The notes: generated by a model from the letters alone, not told the origin. A DNA stretch of 9,635 nucleotides from CAMBDR01 sp046597185 (GCA_046597185.1 JBKJLF010000389.1:1-9635); one strand, 5' to 3'; numbered from the stretch's first letter, positions 1 to 7,285 are shown. Translations and numbers: made by a program.

Positions 1-25
1 CTTCCATTTTGTCCAAAATTACTTC

Positions 26-71
26 TTCAGGCTCATTTGTGCTTGGAAATACCGCCTTCGTTCAGGCTCAT
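26..71. repeat. 11-bp direct repeat pair in the gene-less lead
   Basis: The same 11 bases (TTCAGGCTCAT) occur at 26-36 and again at 61-71, 35 bases apart. The surrounding stretch 1-155 shows no convincing gene: forward and reverse frames are open only for short runs and match nothing I recognise. The repeat could be a small duplication scar or chance. Its function is unknown. Confidence 0.4.
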
Positions 72-155
72 ACCTCATTAGACAAGGCTACGAATCGCCA
101 ATCTAATCGATCAATGATAATATAGCTTCCTTACTAACCCGCAGACGAGATCAAA

Positions 156-191
156 ATGACATCTACCCGCCCTAAATTTCAAGAAGCCTGA
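156..191 (+). other. 11-codon mini-ORF upstream of the radical SAM remnant
   Basis: ATG at 156 opens an 11-codon frame (MTSTRPKFQEA) closed by TGA at 189-191, 13 bases before the ATG at 205. It could be a leader peptide, the stump of a deleted gene, or chance. A TATAAT-like stretch (GATAAT) lies at 116-121, but I see no good -35 partner. A purine-rich stretch just upstream of the ATG is a poor ribosome binding site. I do not claim it is translated. Confidence 0.15.
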
Positions 192-204
192 ACGGGGCAA
201 CGAC

Positions 205-759
205 ATGTTCACATTCATGATCCCCATCCGCTACGTCGAACCCGTGTTCCGCCCACCTAGCGAAGCCGACTCGCTGATCTTGCCAGTCACCGACGGCTGT
301 TCCTGGAATCAATGCACCTATTGCGAAATGTACACATCACCGCAAAAAAAGTTTCGTCCACGTGACGAAGCCGAAACCATCGAATCGATCCGGCGCAGCG
401 GTGCCGAATCGGGGGATGATCTGGTATTGGAGAAATTGGAGAAGGTGAATAAAGGCGAGACCTTTGCCTCCACCTGCGATGCACTCAATAAACTACAAGA
501 AGCTGGCATCAAACGCTCGGTAATGCTTCTAAATGGACTTGGCGGCACCACCCTGTCGCGCCAACACGCGGAGAATTCGGCCAAACTGGCCAATGCAACC
601 CAGCCCGACTATCTGGCCACTCATGCCTGCATGGGCACGTGGACTGTAATCGAGGAAAACCAGGAAAAATATGAGTTCACACAAAATTTCGATCACATCC
701 ATTTGGCGCTGGTTTTTGATCATTCTGGGCTTTATCGGTATTTTGCCCAGCCTGTATAG
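205..759 (+). pseudogene. Radical SAM protein, internally deleted and 3'-truncated
   Basis: The N-terminus has the feature shared by one family of stand-alone radical SAM proteins: IRYVEPVFRPPSEA followed by the cluster motif C32-x4-C37-x2-C40 (CSWNQCTYC), the ligands for the SAM-cleaving 4Fe-4S cluster. From memory of this family, about 70 residues should separate the FRPR segment (residues 50-53) from the GAESGDD segment (residues 66-72). Here they are joined after only about a dozen residues, so an in-frame block is missing near base 400. Family-like sequence resumes (NKGETFAST, NGLGGT, QHAENSA) and stops at about residue 139 (near base 621). The remaining 45 codons run into the start of the next gene and look like random read-through. 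The SAM-binding barrel cannot fold completely, so activity is very unlikely. The start at 205 has a weak GGGG site at 194-197; ATG at 217 is an alternative. Substrate unknown. Confidence 0.8.
427..444 (+). repeat. 9-bp tandem duplication inside the radical SAM remnant
   Basis: TTGGAGAAA at 427-435 is followed at once by TTGGAGAAG at 436-444. It adds a second LEK to the protein (residues 75-80 read LEKLEK) before the conserved VNKGET segment, where family members as I recall them have no such insertion. It fits slippage in a gene no longer under selection. Confidence 0.6.
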
Positions 760-2530
760 CGCCTGGTATTTCAATCACTATTTCGCCGAGCTGCAACAAC
801 TCGACCCCGGCCGACTTGGCATTGCCCAACTGGAACGGATTTGGCGCTTTAGCCCATGCAGCCGCATCGCCCGCCAAGTTGATCCGAATGGCGCGTTTGC
901 CAAGGCTGGCGGCAAGGAAGGCGATGCCATCTGCAATACCCACCACCGACTTTTGGAAAACGCACCTTACCTCACGCCCATGGGCAGCAAAGAGGTGGCA
1001 TTACAAGTCAATTCTGGCGGGCAAAGCCGAACCCTGTACCTGAGCAGCACCAACCTCAATGACAATAATCCAGCCCACTGGATCGAAGGCTATGGCCAAC
1101 CGCTGTCCAATATTGTATTGGTGATTGTGGGCCTCTTGATCGGCTGGCGCGGTGCTGACTTTGCGCATCTGCGCTATCTTTCGCTGGGTATGTTGTTGTG
1201 GGGTCTGCTGCTGCCGATGTATGTATCGGAGCAAAGCTTCAAATGGCTGGACCCGATTGCCCATAGCATACAACTGAGTCTGCCCTGCTTTATCGCCTTC
1301 GTTTTAACGGCACCGGAAATGCGCAGCGCCACTTCAGCACCCGCGATTCAAGCCCTGCGCCGTGGTTTGCCTCTCTATCTAATGCTCTGTTTTTTGCAAA
1401 TTGGCTGGGAAGAATTGGCCCAGTATAACAGTTGGAATGGTATGGCGCGCGATCTTGGACAATATGCGCTCCTGGCACTATCGGCATCAGGCTATGCCGC
1501 ATTGGTTACCGCCTTGCTGGTTTACCGCCAACTCAGCCACGGCCCAGAACGTGAACGGCTGGATTTGATGGTGCCATTGTTTTGCCTGACGCTGGTGGTG
1601 CAAATTCTTCCGGCGGCCTATTATTTTTTCCCTGGCTGGCATACGGTTTGGCTGGCAGCACTGGAATATTTGATGACGCTGTTGTTGCCGCTGGCCCTGG
1701 GCTATGCGATTTTGCGCTACCGGGTACTCGATCTGGGCTATGCGATGAATCGCGCCATCTTCTTTTCTCTGATTACCCTTGTGATGGCGGTGACGTTTGG
1801 TTTTATTGAGTTTAGTGTCAAATCCCGAATTCCCAAAGATTATGGCACCATGGTGAGTACCGTGTTAGGGATTGGCGTTATTTTGAGCTTTCGCCATATC
1901 CACCATTGGTTGGAACAGGTGGTGCAACATTTGTTTTTTCATGACTGGAATGTGAAGGCTGAACACTTTCGCCATCAAATTGCCCGCATCGCCCACATCA
2001 ACCAGCCTGATCTGATGTTGCAGCGCTTCAGCGAAGCGGTACAAGAGCTGGCCCCAACCGAATCCATCGCCATTTATGTCCAGCCCAAAGCCAATATCGA
2101 CCAACTGGAACACGATTATATTTTGCGCACTGAAGCGCCCCTGCTGCCGCCCTTGCTCGACTACAACCATGCGCTGATGGCTGAGTTGCGTGGCGGCAGC
2201 TTGAAGCTGGAATCGGAAGAGGTGCCGGAACTGGCCAAGGACCTGCCCTTTCGGCTGGCATTTGCCCTGCAATCACGCGGCAGAGTATTGGGGGCGGTAT
2301 TGCTGGGGCAAAAAAACGATGATCACCGTTATCGGCCGGATGAAATCGCCATTTTGCAAGATGCCTGCAATCATATCGCGCTCGATCTGGAAACGCTGGA
2401 AATGCACCGCCTGCAGGCGCAACACTTGCAAATGCAACGCGATCTGGCGAGCTTACAGCAGCAATTGCAAGTGGCGCGGCTGGAGGCCGAGGTGGCGCAA
2501 CTGCAATTGTTCAAGCAAGCCAAGGCTTAG
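671..2530 (+). CDS. Polytopic membrane sensor protein: PDZ-like, 7TM-type core, GAF-like, coiled coil; no kinase domain
   Basis: A 619-residue inner-membrane protein, apparently intact. Residues 12-33 form an anchor. Residues 34-142 are extracytoplasmic and contain a PDZ-like core (DPNGAFAKAGGKEGDAIC at 71-88). Hydrophobic segments follow at about 144-159, 168-185, 199-214, 232-245, 263-285, 298-320, 325-348, 362-380 and 392-407. The passage around LALGYAILRYRVLDLGYAMNR (341-361) and the WLEQVV-LFFHDW segment (413-426) are typical of the membrane core of ComP-like and related sensor kinases. Residues 449-575 look like a GAF domain, and 575-619 is a glutamine/leucine-rich coiled coil. There the protein stops: no HisKA, HATPase or output domain is present. 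It may signal through a partner, or be a kinase that lost its 3' end. The start is ATG 671 with AGGA at 662-665. The gene begins inside the damaged tail of the radical SAM frame, so its original promoter may be altered. Ligand unknown. Confidence 0.75.
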   Translation: MSSHKISITSIWRWFLIILGFIGILPSLYSAWYFNHYFAELQQLDPGRLGIAQLERIWRFSPCSRIARQVDPNGAFAKAGGKEGDAICNTHHRLLENAPYLTPMGSKEVALQVNSGGQSRTLYLSSTNLNDNNPAHWIEGYGQPLSNIVLVIVGLLIGWRGADFAHLRYLSLGMLLWGLLLPMYVSEQSFKWLDPIAHSIQLSLPCFIAFVLTAPEMRSATSAPAIQALRRGLPLYLMLCFLQIGWEELAQYNSWNGMARDLGQYALLALSASGYAALVTALLVYRQLSHGPERERLDLMVPLFCLTLVVQILPAAYYFFPGWHTVWLAALEYLMTLLLPLALGYAILRYRVLDLGYAMNRAIFFSLITLVMAVTFGFIEFSVKSRIPKDYGTMVSTVLGIGVILSFRHIHHWLEQVVQHLFFHDWNVKAEHFRHQIARIAHINQPDLMLQRFSEAVQELAPTESIAIYVQPKANIDQLEHDYILRTEAPLLPPLLDYNHALMAELRGGSLKLESEEVPELAKDLPFRLAFALQSRGRVLGAVLLGQKNDDHRYRPDEIAILQDACNHIALDLETLEMHRLQAQHLQMQRDLASLQQQLQVARLEAEVAQLQLFKQAKA

Positions 2531-2538
2531 TTGGCTTG
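2516..2538. terminator. Possible bidirectional terminator between convergent genes
   Basis: A perfect 8-bp inverted repeat (CAAGCCAA at 2516-2523, TTGGCTTG at 2531-2538) with a 7-base loop covers the stop codon of the sensor gene and lies just before the end of the convergent ATPase frame. A run of T occurs only at about 2550-2555, rather far for a classical intrinsic terminator, so the call is tentative. Confidence 0.35.
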
Positions 2539-2540
2539 GG

Positions 2541-2897
2541 CTATTTACATTTTTTGGCTGCGGCCACCAATACAGAAAGCGGCAAGGGGCTTTGAATGAG
2601 CCAATCTGCACGCAAAATGCCATGTTGGCCTTGCACCGAGAACGCTATTTGTGGGCTTGTGTTACCCTTTTGTGGCCGATATGCTGGCCGATATGCAGCC
2701 ACACCCAGAATCCGTGGTGTAATATTTATGCCGTAGCAATAGCGGAGAAGTTTGAACAAATACTCGCAAAAAGCGGCACCACATTCAATTTGATGTTGTG
2801 CTTTGCTAGGCTTGGTTGAGTTTTTATATTCGATCACAAATACATAAACTTGACCACCGTTATCCGTCCGAATTTCTGCCGATTCAACCATAGAGTG
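2541..2897 (-). pseudogene. C-terminal fragment of a probable companion protein, fused to the ATPase
   Basis: After the ATPase C-terminal helix (INRLNKSNSAIYYALGEKL) the frame continues for about 118 codons with a different character: VYVFVIEYKNSTKPSKAQHQ, then a cysteine-rich helix (CGAAFCEYLFKLLRYC), GVAAYRP and a basic C-terminus ending VAAAKKCK. I recall the EYKNS-x-KP-x-KAxHQ pattern from uncharacterised proteins encoded beside AAA ATPases, but I cannot name a family and the memory is not firm. The simplest reading is a deletion joining the 3' end of the ATPase gene to the middle of the next gene of the same operon. The alternative is that the ATPase naturally has this C-terminal extension. 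A 12-bp tandem duplication lies inside it. Confidence 0.4.
2673..2696. repeat. 12-bp perfect tandem duplication
   Basis: TGGCCGATATGC occurs twice in direct succession (2673-2684, 2685-2696). On the minus strand it doubles the residues AYRP in the companion fragment (AYRPAYRP). The reading frame is kept, so this is either tolerated variation or slippage in a dead gene. Confidence 0.75.
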
Positions 2898-4231
2898 CAA
2901 TTTTTCGCCGAGCGCATAATAGATTGCGCTATTACTCTTGTTTAAGCGATTAATCGCATCATCCATGCTTTGTACCTCAACCCCAAACTCGGGTGAAATA
3001 GCGCATTTGGCAACGCCCTTATCAGTAAAATGATAAGCAACCACATCCTCGGCACGTAGCCGTTCGCTACCTGCATCGTCATAGCCAAATTCACGTTCCA
3101 TGTCGGCACGCTCCGGGAATTCACTGCCCAACATGATCATATTATTCACTTCACGCACGATGTAATCAGAGTGTGTGCTGATCACCACGCGTATGCCGCG
3201 ATTGACCAGACGCGCCAGAAGGCGAGCGACCAGACGTTGATTGTCCGGGTGCAGGTTTAATTCTGGTTCATCGATCATCAGGTAAGCACCGGGTGCGGCA
3301 CTGGATTCCAACCATGCCCATAAACCATATAGATTCTTGACGGTTGACGAAGCTAGGTGGATCCCCAGTTCCTGACCACTTCGTTGGTTGGGTTTTGCGG
3401 TGGGCCTTGCGGTGATGACACCTTCATCACTAACCTTATAATTAACTTTGGCAATATCACGTTGCAAGGCCACTGCTTGATCATGAAACTCCCCATTTGA
3501 CTTTATCCGGTTTTTCGCATTCCGCAAAAAACGAATATAATGATTAAGCGATTCCGAATGCCTCGCCATCATTAAGTCCCGCTGATCAACAGGCACATCC
3601 ATATTCTTGCGATTTATAATCCCATCACGATTATTAGGGAGATCGTCATAGAAAAGATTTAACCCTCCTCGCTCTGCCTGGAGTAAAAAAGCACCTTTAG
3701 ATTGCGAACGAAGGATTAAATTAGTGATCATCATTGAGAGTACAACAACCAACAATTAATCTGGAACTTCTTTTGTATCCAATGCAGTAATGGCGATTGA
3801 AGTATTACCCATACTGGTGGGGAAACGGATATCCAACTTACTTTCATCGCCAAACCCAATTGCATGCTCATAATCAGGATTTGCCTCAACAAATTGAAAT
3901 AATGTAGCTGGATCAAGGAATAAATCAACCCTTGAATCCTCAAAAAATTTAGGTGCGGCTCCAAATAATTGGGGTAAATGTTGGCGCTGTGCTTCTGCCA
4001 TACCATTTTCAATCAAAGTCCAGTATCGATCACAAAAGTCTTGAACCGGGATTTGCAAGCTACCGTCGGTCTTAATGCGCTCGACCAACCCAGGGGCAAA
4101 CGAATATTTAGATGGCCAGTTTCCTGCAAACATCGCCCAGAGTGCATACATGTGCCGATTCATGTGATCATATACCAATTCGTAGCTGGCGATTGTTCAA
4201 AGCAAGGCATTTATTGCGTACAATAATCGCT

Positions 4232-4280
4232 ACCAACTAACAGCGGTCATCATGGCACAGCAAATTCACCAACTAGCAGC
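4232..4280. repeat. Imperfect 13-bp direct repeat upstream of the 4300 ORF
   Basis: ACCAACTAACAGC (4232-4244) and ACCAACTAGCAGC (4268-4280) differ at one base and start 36 bases apart. Between and across them lies a 10-codon mini-ORF (ATG 4252 to TAG 4282-4284, MAQQIHQLAA). They could be regulator half-sites or a duplication scar. No function can be assigned. Confidence 0.4.
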
Positions 4281-4299
4281 TTAGCCAAAGGAAAGCATC

Positions 4300-4491
4300 A
4301 TGTACCCTACTCACCAACTCCCACCCGTGCTGCGCCGTGCGGCGCAATTGTTGGCAGATAGCCCTTACGCCATTCCGCTGGACGATGCGCTGGATGCCGA
4401 AATCGGGCATTGGCTCGATCCCCCCACAGATGGCGTTCAGGACAATGTGCTCCCCACACCAAACTGCGCCAGATTATGCCATGGGCAATAA
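4300..4491 (+). pseudogene. Unidentified short ORF, probably a 3'-truncated gene
   Basis: ATG 4300 has a good ribosome binding site (AAAGGAAAG about 5-13 bases upstream) and opens a plausible acidic, helical N-terminus of about 45 residues (MYPTHQLPPVLRRAAQLLAD... to LDPPTDG). After that the composition changes (cysteine- and proline-containing, no clear pattern), and the last codons overlap the stop codon of the convergent VOC remnant at 4474-4476. This suggests that the real gene was longer and was cut at roughly 4435-4470, with the VOC 3' end now joined to it. I do not recognise the family. It may instead be a genuine 63-residue protein, but the tail overlapping another gene's end argues against that. 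Confidence 0.45.
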
Positions 4492-4958
4492 TTTGATCAC
4501 GGCAAAGCTTGCGCCCTGTGGGTCTTGAATGACGGTAAACCGCCCGACGGTTAGAATGTCCATTGGCGGCATGAGGATCTGGCCGCCTGCTGCCTCGGCT
4601 TGGGCGGCAGTGGCATCGCAATCATCCACCAAAAAGTAGGGCAACCAATTCGGTGGAATCGGCCCCATTTCAGCCTGAATGGCGAGCATGCCGCCGATCG
4701 ATTGCTCACCCAATTGCCACTCGGTATAGTCGCTGGGCGCGCCCACCGAACCGCCCTTGGCCCCCCATCCAAACAGATGGGTATAAAACGCGGTCGCACC
4801 GGGAATATCGTTGGTTCATAATTCACCCAGCAAAAAGTACCCGCTTCGCCTTGAAGTTGAATGCCTTTGTTTTGATTGGCTTGCCATACGCAAATTGCTG
4901 CCCCTTGCGGATCTTGCAAAATCGCCATTCGGCCCGCATCCATCACATCAAACGCACC
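4474..4958 (-). pseudogene. Two-domain VOC (glyoxalase/bleomycin-resistance fold) protein, 5'-truncated and frameshifted
   Basis: The fragment starts inside the first VOC domain with FDVMDAGRMAILQDPQGA, the strand and metal-side segment that normally sits about 100 residues into such proteins. It passes the inter-domain segment GTFCWV and then shifts frame. The other frame resumes as TNDIPGATAFYTHLFGW, immediately after a TGA at 4816-4818, and runs through GGMLAIQ, PYFLVDDCDAT and GRFTVIQDPQGASFAVIKL to the stop at 4474. The two DPQGA segments mark the tandem VOC architecture seen in small lyase/dioxygenase-like proteins of unknown substrate. The frame break lies at about 4815-4826. The upstream edge abuts the TonB receptor stop (4962-4964) with no intergenic space and in the same frame, so the missing 5' part was deleted there. 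Non-functional as it stands. Confidence 0.8.
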
Positions 4959-4961
4959 CGC

Positions 4962-7070
4962 CTAAAACTCGGTTTGCAAGGTCAGCCGCCACGAGCGCGA
5001 TTCTACGGGATGAAAATGCACATCTTCCACACCGGATGCGGCCTCGCCCGGCAAACGCGAAGGGTAGTAATAATCGATGGCGGAATCGCGCCGATTGCTC
5101 AAATTGTAGCCTTCCAACGCCAGCTTGATGCGTGGGCTGAGTTTATACCCGATGCGGCCATTCAAGGTGCCAGTGGCCTGGGAACGCACGCTATTGTCTT
5201 CGGTAAGCGGGCGTGGGCCAAAATAGCGCCATTGCAATGCCCCAAACCATGGGCCCAGGTTATCGACGGCTACCGCCAGCGAAGCCACGCCTTCAACTGC
5301 GCCCGTAATGTGTTGACCACTGGCTTGCAGGTCACGGTAGCGGGCGCGGGTGTACGCCAGATCGGCATCGAGCGTGAGCCAGGCCAGGGGCTGGTAGTAA
5401 TTCGACCATTCAAACCCAACACGCCGACTCGGGCGGCCCGCTTCGGTGCTACCGGCATCCCCAACAAACACCAATTCCGAGGCAAAATCGAGCCGATACA
5501 GCGAGAACGTGGTATTCAAGCCCGGCAGCCACTCGTTGCGCACCCCCAGCTCCAGCGCACGTGAGCGCGCCAGCGCAGCGCCCCGCTCCACGTTGTCGCC
5601 AGTCTGTGGGTCTTGACGGATTGTGGTGCCGCGTGCATCGTTGCTATGAAAACCACTCCCCGCGTTCAAATAAAACTCGGTTTTTGCCCAGGGGCCGGCG
5701 ATCAGGTTAAATTTCAGGCTACCGATGCTCGCTTGCTCGTTGCCACTGTTCACTTCATGGTTGGAAGCGACTTTGAAGCGATACCAGTCTTCCCGCGCCC
5801 CAAGCACGGTGCGCAAATGCGGGCTCCAGGTGGTTTGATGATCCAGATACAGGCCCAAACTGGTTTCAACGATATGGTCCGAGCGAATCGTGGTCAGCCG
5901 TTGGCGCGCCCGGGTGTTGTGCAAGCCGTTAAAAATATTATCGTTCTGAAATTGTGCGCCATAGCGGATGCTGGCGTCTTGGCCCAGCCAGTTAACGCTG
6001 CGCCGTTGGCTCCAATCCAGCGCACTGGTTACGCGCTGATCCGGTTGGCTGAATTGGTCACCATTGATCGGATCATTCAAAAAATAACTGAAGTTGGAAT
6101 ATAAATCGAGTTTGGCATGAATGATAGACGCTTGCAGTTTGGTCGCCACGCCATCCTGATTGCGATGCCATTCCAGCCCCAGGCTGGTGCGCCGGGCATT
6201 ACCGCCATCGGTTTGGTCGATCGCAGCAAATCGGTTGCTCAACAGGCCGCTGGCCAGCGCACGCACCGGGATTTGGTCGGTGGCATGCCAGTGCGCCTGG
6301 TAAGCCATGGCGCTTAAGGTAAGGCCTTGCGCGGCATTGCCCTGGTGGTAGCGCAACACACCATTGAGCTTGCGAAAATCATCGCCCTGTACAAACGGGC
6401 CATCATTTTTAAACGCCTCCAGCGCATACAACAAATGGCCCGCCCCCAGCATCGGCGAATCGGCCAGTAACAGGCGACGAAAGCCATTTTGGCCCACCCC
6501 AAGGCTGGCAATGCCCTGATCCAATTTGTTTTGATACTGCACATTCACGGCACCTGCCGCTGCAAAATCGCCCATGCTGGCATCAAATGCACCTTTTTGA
6601 TATTCCAGCCGATTGGCCAATTCCGGGATCAGAAAATTCAAGTCACTCCAGCCCTGGCCGTGGCTGTGGCTACGCTGATTCACGAGCATACCGTCCACGC
6701 TGGTACGCAAATCGGTGCCATGATCCAGATTAAACCCACGCAAGTAAAATTGATTGGCCTTGCCCTCACCACTATGCTGGCTGACGATTAAACCGGGCGC
6801 GGTTTCCAATAGTTCAGCCGGTCGATACACCGCACGTGCGGCCAGTTGCTTTTGTGTGACTATCCCGGCATTGGCCGAATCGGCTTTGCCAATTTGACTG
6901 GTGCGCGACCCTTCAATTATCACAGTTTGCAGCGCGGGCTCGACAGGGGTATCGGCGTCCAAAGCACTATTGGGCGTGGTTGGTTCAGCGTTGGCCATAC
7001 TCACCATACCCGCGATGAAACAACACAGGGCATACCCATATTTGCGCTTAAAACCTGATATCTGCATCAT
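4962..7070 (-). CDS. TonB-dependent outer-membrane receptor
   Basis: I choose ATG 7070 (702 residues), because it puts a normal signal peptide at the N-terminus: basic FKRKYG, hydrophobic core, then SMANA just before EPTT. An in-frame start at 7130 would add 20 residues that spoil this. A TonB-box-like TVIIEG lies about 20 residues into the mature protein. The plug domain follows, with RPAELLETAPG, GEGKANQFYLRGFNLDHGTDL and HSHGQGWSDLNFLIPE, all characteristic of a widespread proteobacterial receptor family whose ligand is not established. The rest is a 22-strand-type barrel with aromatic girdles, ending in a terminal phenylalanine (RLTLQTEF) as outer-membrane proteins do. I see no internal stop or frameshift. 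It takes up a scarce compound using TonB/ExbBD energy. The divergent glucanase pseudogene hints at a carbohydrate, but this family is not known to me as a glucan importer. No clear Fur box or ribosome binding site is visible before the start. Confidence 0.88.
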   Translation of the reverse strand: MMQISGFKRKYGYALCCFIAGMVSMANAEPTTPNSALDADTPVEPALQTVIIEGSRTSQIGKADSANAGIVTQKQLAARAVYRPAELLETAPGLIVSQHSGEGKANQFYLRGFNLDHGTDLRTSVDGMLVNQRSHSHGQGWSDLNFLIPELANRLEYQKGAFDASMGDFAAAGAVNVQYQNKLDQGIASLGVGQNGFRRLLLADSPMLGAGHLLYALEAFKNDGPFVQGDDFRKLNGVLRYHQGNAAQGLTLSAMAYQAHWHATDQIPVRALASGLLSNRFAAIDQTDGGNARRTSLGLEWHRNQDGVATKLQASIIHAKLDLYSNFSYFLNDPINGDQFSQPDQRVTSALDWSQRRSVNWLGQDASIRYGAQFQNDNIFNGLHNTRARQRLTTIRSDHIVETSLGLYLDHQTTWSPHLRTVLGAREDWYRFKVASNHEVNSGNEQASIGSLKFNLIAGPWAKTEFYLNAGSGFHSNDARGTTIRQDPQTGDNVERGAALARSRALELGVRNEWLPGLNTTFSLYRLDFASELVFVGDAGSTEAGRPSRRVGFEWSNYYQPLAWLTLDADLAYTRARYRDLQASGQHITGAVEGVASLAVAVDNLGPWFGALQWRYFGPRPLTEDNSVRSQATGTLNGRIGYKLSPRIKLALEGYNLSNRRDSAIDYYYPSRLPGEAASGVEDVHFHPVESRSWRLTLQTEF

Positions 7071-7176
7071 TATTTTGACCTGAATTGAAGGTGACTGAAC
7101 GGCTTCGAAGTTTATACGGAATTTGGCCACAATTCGGATTCAGATGGATTGAAAATCCTGATTTTTTTAATTTCGC

Positions 7177-7205
7177 TTGATTGAAATATAATCATACTAT
7201 ATAAT
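7177..7205 (+). promoter_or_regulatory. Sigma-70 type promoter of the GH16 pseudogene
   Basis: TTGATT (7177-7182) and a perfect TATAAT (7200-7205) are separated by exactly 17 bases, in an AT-rich stretch ahead of the glucanase. Transcription would start near 7212, placing the start directly at the operator. Confidence 0.65.
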
Positions 7206-7213
7206 TCATAAAG

Positions 7214-7227
7214 TGTAAGCGCTTACA
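7214..7227. promoter_or_regulatory. LacI-family operator (perfect 14-bp palindrome)
   Basis: TGTAAGCGCTTACA is a perfect palindrome with the central CG that is the hallmark of LacI/GalR-family binding sites, such as those of sugar-catabolism repressors. It sits 8 bases after the -10 box, so a bound repressor would block initiation. Derepression by a glucan-derived sugar is the likely logic. No lacI-type gene is present in the window. It lies about 145 bp from the TonB start on the other strand and could also affect that gene. Confidence 0.75.
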
Positions 7228-7269
7228 TCGAAATGTTTACCAGATAAATCCAAATTACTCAATAATTAT

Positions 7270-7285
7270 AGGAGACAAAAAAACG
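7270..7285 (+). promoter_or_regulatory. Ribosome binding site followed by ACG in place of ATG
   Basis: AGGAG at 7270-7274 is a strong Shine-Dalgarno site. Eight bases later comes ACG (7283-7285), in frame with the signal peptide and exactly where a start codon is expected. A single T-to-C change of ATG explains this. The next in-frame candidate, TTG at 7298, is 23 bases from the site, too far for efficient use. Confidence 0.6.

Larger units (their letters stand above)
2541..4196 (-). pseudogene. AAA ATPase (OLD/RecF-like), Walker A lost and one in-frame TAA, fused to a companion fragment
   Basis: Two open segments in one frame, 4178-3756 (140 codons) and 3755-2541 (404 codons), are separated only by a TAA at 3756-3758. 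The second segment carries an AERGG-N-F segment (residues 28-35), an ABC-like signature region (SSTVKNLYGLW, 136-146), Walker B (YLMIDEPELNLHP, 158-170) and an H-loop/D-loop region (ISTHSDYIV, 192-200). The first segment begins at YALWAMFAG, which in this family normally follows directly after the Walker A lysine-threonine. Here the preceding residues (MNRH) do not form GxxGxGKT/S, and a TGA closes the frame at 4197-4199, so nucleotide binding is lost. ATPase-like sequence ends near residue 286 of the second segment (about base 2898). The rest resembles a different protein, described separately. TTG at 3755 or ATG at 3734 could restart translation, but I see no ribosome binding site. ATPases of this kind occur in anti-phage systems; whether this one did is inference. 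Confidence 0.75.

Noticed and set aside
26..71. Insertion-sequence terminal repeat from the 11-bp direct repeat
   Set aside because: The copies are direct, not inverted, and no transposase-like frame lies nearby on the left edge.
1865..2272. 135-codon minus-strand frame inside the sensor gene
   Set aside because: It is glutamine/glycine-rich antisense of a clearly coding GAF-like region, with no independent signals.
2262..2819. 185-codon plus-strand frame crossing the end of the sensor gene
   Set aside because: Cysteine- and tryptophan-rich read-through in another frame of the coiled-coil coding sequence and across the ATPase antisense; not protein-like.
4653..5564. Long open frame of 303 codons on the plus strand
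   Set aside because: It lies antisense to the VOC remnant and the TonB receptor gene, has no ribosome binding site or recognisable domain, and its composition is that of a shadow frame.
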